From an uncultured Clostridia bacterium (GTDB taxonomy: Bacteria > Bacillota > Clostridia > Christensenellales > UBA1242): DNA of 5,483 nt. The notes beneath the pieces were generated by a model that searched no databases, was not told the origin of the DNA, and was given only the letters and a program-made list of their open reading frames with translations. The first letter of the stretch is position 1. Each line of letters begins with the position of its first letter. Made by a program: the position numbers and the translations under genes. The stretch spans positions 1-5,483 of the forward strand of contig CAKVCF010000045.1 in assembly GCA_934725795.1 (NCBI GenBank), given 5' to 3'. Positions 4,183-5,483 of the stretch are shown piece after piece.

Positions 4183-5483
4183 ATGGCAAACGAAAAAAGG
4201 GCAAGGATGTTGCCAAACGATTTGGAGGCTGAACAAAGTTTGTTAGGTTGCTTGTTTTTATCGCAAGATGCTTGTATGGAAGTGTTTTCAATGGTTAAGC
4301 CAAGCGACTTTTATTCCAACGCACACCAAAAGATTTATGAAGCCATGTTGGACAACTATTCAAAAGATGTGCCAATCGACTACATAACCGTAAGCAAAGT
4401 TTTAACCAACAAAGGTGAGTTGGAAGAAGTTGGCGGTTTAGGTTATATCACAGACCTTACCAACTTTGTGCCAAGTGCTGCAAACTTTAAGCATTATGCT
4501 GAAATTGTTAAAAATGACGGCACATTGCGTCAAGTTATTGAAGCAAGCCAACAAATCATCAATGATGCGTTTGACGGCAAAACTGCAAAAGATGTGCTTG
4601 AAAAGGCTGAAAAAAATATCTTTGATATTGCGCAAACCAGACGTACAAGTGAACTTGTGCATGTTAAAAAAGGTATAACTGAAGTTATTGACCTTATGGA
4701 AAAACTTGCCATTGACCCTAACGCAAATATGGGTGTTAAAGTTGGCTTTCCAACGCTTGACCGCATGACAAACGGCTTTAAAGATGGTGAACTTATCATT
4801 ATTGCCGCACGTCCAGGTATTGGTAAAACAACATTGGCAGTTAACTTTGCAATCAATGCCGCACTTAAACACGGCAAATCTATTGCAATGTTTGACCTTG
4901 AAATGTCCACCCTTCAAGTTGCACAAAGGTTCTTGTGTGCAACCAGCCGCGTACCACTTAACGATGTTAAAACAGGCACAAAAGATAGCAATGTATGGAA
5001 CACTATTTTTGAAACCAAAAAGATTTTGGAAAACACAAACATTTATGTGGACGATACAACAAACATCACACCAAACGAAATTTTATCAAAATGCCGTAAG
5101 TTAAAAGCTCAACACGGGCTTGATATGATTATTATCGACTATTTGCAGTTGATGAAAAGTGAACGTGCAAGCAAAGACGGCAGCCGTCAACAAGAAGTTG
5201 CTGATTTGACACGTAGTATCAAACTTGCTGCACGTGAGTTGCATGTGCCAATTATCTTGCTTTCACAATTGAACCGTGATAGCGATAAACAAAACCGTAA
5301 ACCACAGTTGACTGACTTGCGTGAATCTGGTTCTATCGAACAAGATGCCGATATTGTTATGTTTATTTCGGACATTAAAGCTGAAGAAGTGCCAGACTCT
5401 AACGATGACGCTAAAGACTACACACTTATCATTGCAAAACATCGTAATGGTGAACGTGGTGAAATTCCTATCAAATTTAAAGG
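4183..5483 (+). CDS. dnaB: Replicative DNA helicase DnaB, 3' partial
   Basis: This hexameric 5'-3' helicase unwinds DNA at the replication fork and stimulates primase. There are 433 complete codons before the window edge. Full-length homologues are about 440-460 aa, so only a short tail is missing. The N-terminal DnaB domain (about 10-110) opens MLPNDLEAEQSLLGCLF. The linker (about 125-175) is followed by the RecA-like domain. Walker A is ARPGIGKTT (209-217), the catalytic-Glu motif is FDLEMS (E240), Walker B is IIIDYLQLM (316-324), SQLNR is at 361-365, and LRESGSIEQDAD spans 379-390. The arginine-finger region is KHRNGERG (419-426). The start has GGGAG (4173-4177) 5 nt before the ATG, and the protein opens MANEKRARMLPNDLEAE, a normal N terminus. 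No intein or frameshift is seen in the visible part. Many Bacillota carry rplI just before this gene (dnaC in Bacillus naming), but here it follows the typA operon. It is probably transcribed from its own promoter in the 186-bp gap. Confidence 0.97.
   Translation, partial: MANEKRARMLPNDLEAEQSLLGCLFLSQDACMEVFSMVKPSDFYSNAHQKIYEAMLDNYSKDVPIDYITVSKVLTNKGELEEVGGLGYITDLTNFVPSAANFKHYAEIVKNDGTLRQVIEASQQIINDAFDGKTAKDVLEKAEKNIFDIAQTRRTSELVHVKKGITEVIDLMEKLAIDPNANMGVKVGFPTLDRMTNGFKDGELIIIAARPGIGKTTLAVNFAINAALKHGKSIAMFDLEMSTLQVAQRFLCATSRVPLNDVKTGTKDSNVWNTIFETKKILENTNIYVDDTTNITPNEILSKCRKLKAQHGLDMIIIDYLQLMKSERASKDGSRQQEVADLTRSIKLAARELHVPIILLSQLNRDSDKQNRKPQLTDLRESGSIEQDADIVMFISDIKAEEVPDSNDDAKDYTLIIAKHRNGERGEIPIKFK

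Noticed and set aside
4438..4926. Long minus-strand open frames opposite dnaB
   Set aside because: They are antisense to conserved dnaB motifs, have no ribosome binding site, and encode low-complexity Cys/Phe/Asn-rich or Ser/Ile-rich shadows.

Overview
The window is AT-rich DNA with standard-code bacterial genes and strong AGGAG-type ribosome binding sites. A Bacillota-like HU protein, TypA/BipA and a DnaB replicative helicase sit beside a Gly/Asn/Cys-rich beta-helix protein. I infer an uncultured, low-GC, gut-type Bacillota (Clostridia-like) chromosome, with moderate confidence. No rRNA, tRNA, CRISPR array, transposase or phage gene is visible.

Layout. Positions 1-1123 (+) hold the 3' end of a gene for a GLUG-type beta-helix repeat protein. 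Its true start lies left of the window. A strong hairpin with A/T flanks at about 1134-1165 serves as a shared terminator between it and the convergent HU gene (1177-1461, -). Positions 1462-1905 form a 444-bp divergent control region between HU and typA. It contains two promoters of the same build (TTGCTT, 17-bp spacer ending TGT, TAnnAT), a run of A/T tracts phased at the helical repeat, an 11-bp inverted repeat and a (CG)-rich alternating purine-pyrimidine spacer. On the + strand follow typA (1906-3723), a translationally coupled 89-aa two-helix membrane protein (3727-3996), a 186-bp gap with a candidate promoter, and dnaB (4183 to the right edge, lacking only its last codons).

How the genes fit. 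HU (nucleoid architecture), TypA (ribosome assembly and stress GTPase) and DnaB (replication fork helicase) are housekeeping genes. The small membrane protein rides with typA and has no recognised function. The beta-helix gene differs clearly in codon choice (AGA/CGA, ATA, GGA/GGG) from typA and dnaB (CGT/CGC, ATT/ATC, GGT/GGC), which suggests an accessory surface gene beside a conserved core block.

The most notable non-coding signal is the phased A/T-tract run (about 1531-1661). It predicts strongly curved DNA immediately upstream of the gene for HU, a protein that itself prefers bent DNA. I found no clear undescribed multi-gene system. The novelty candidates are this control region and the unassigned membrane protein.
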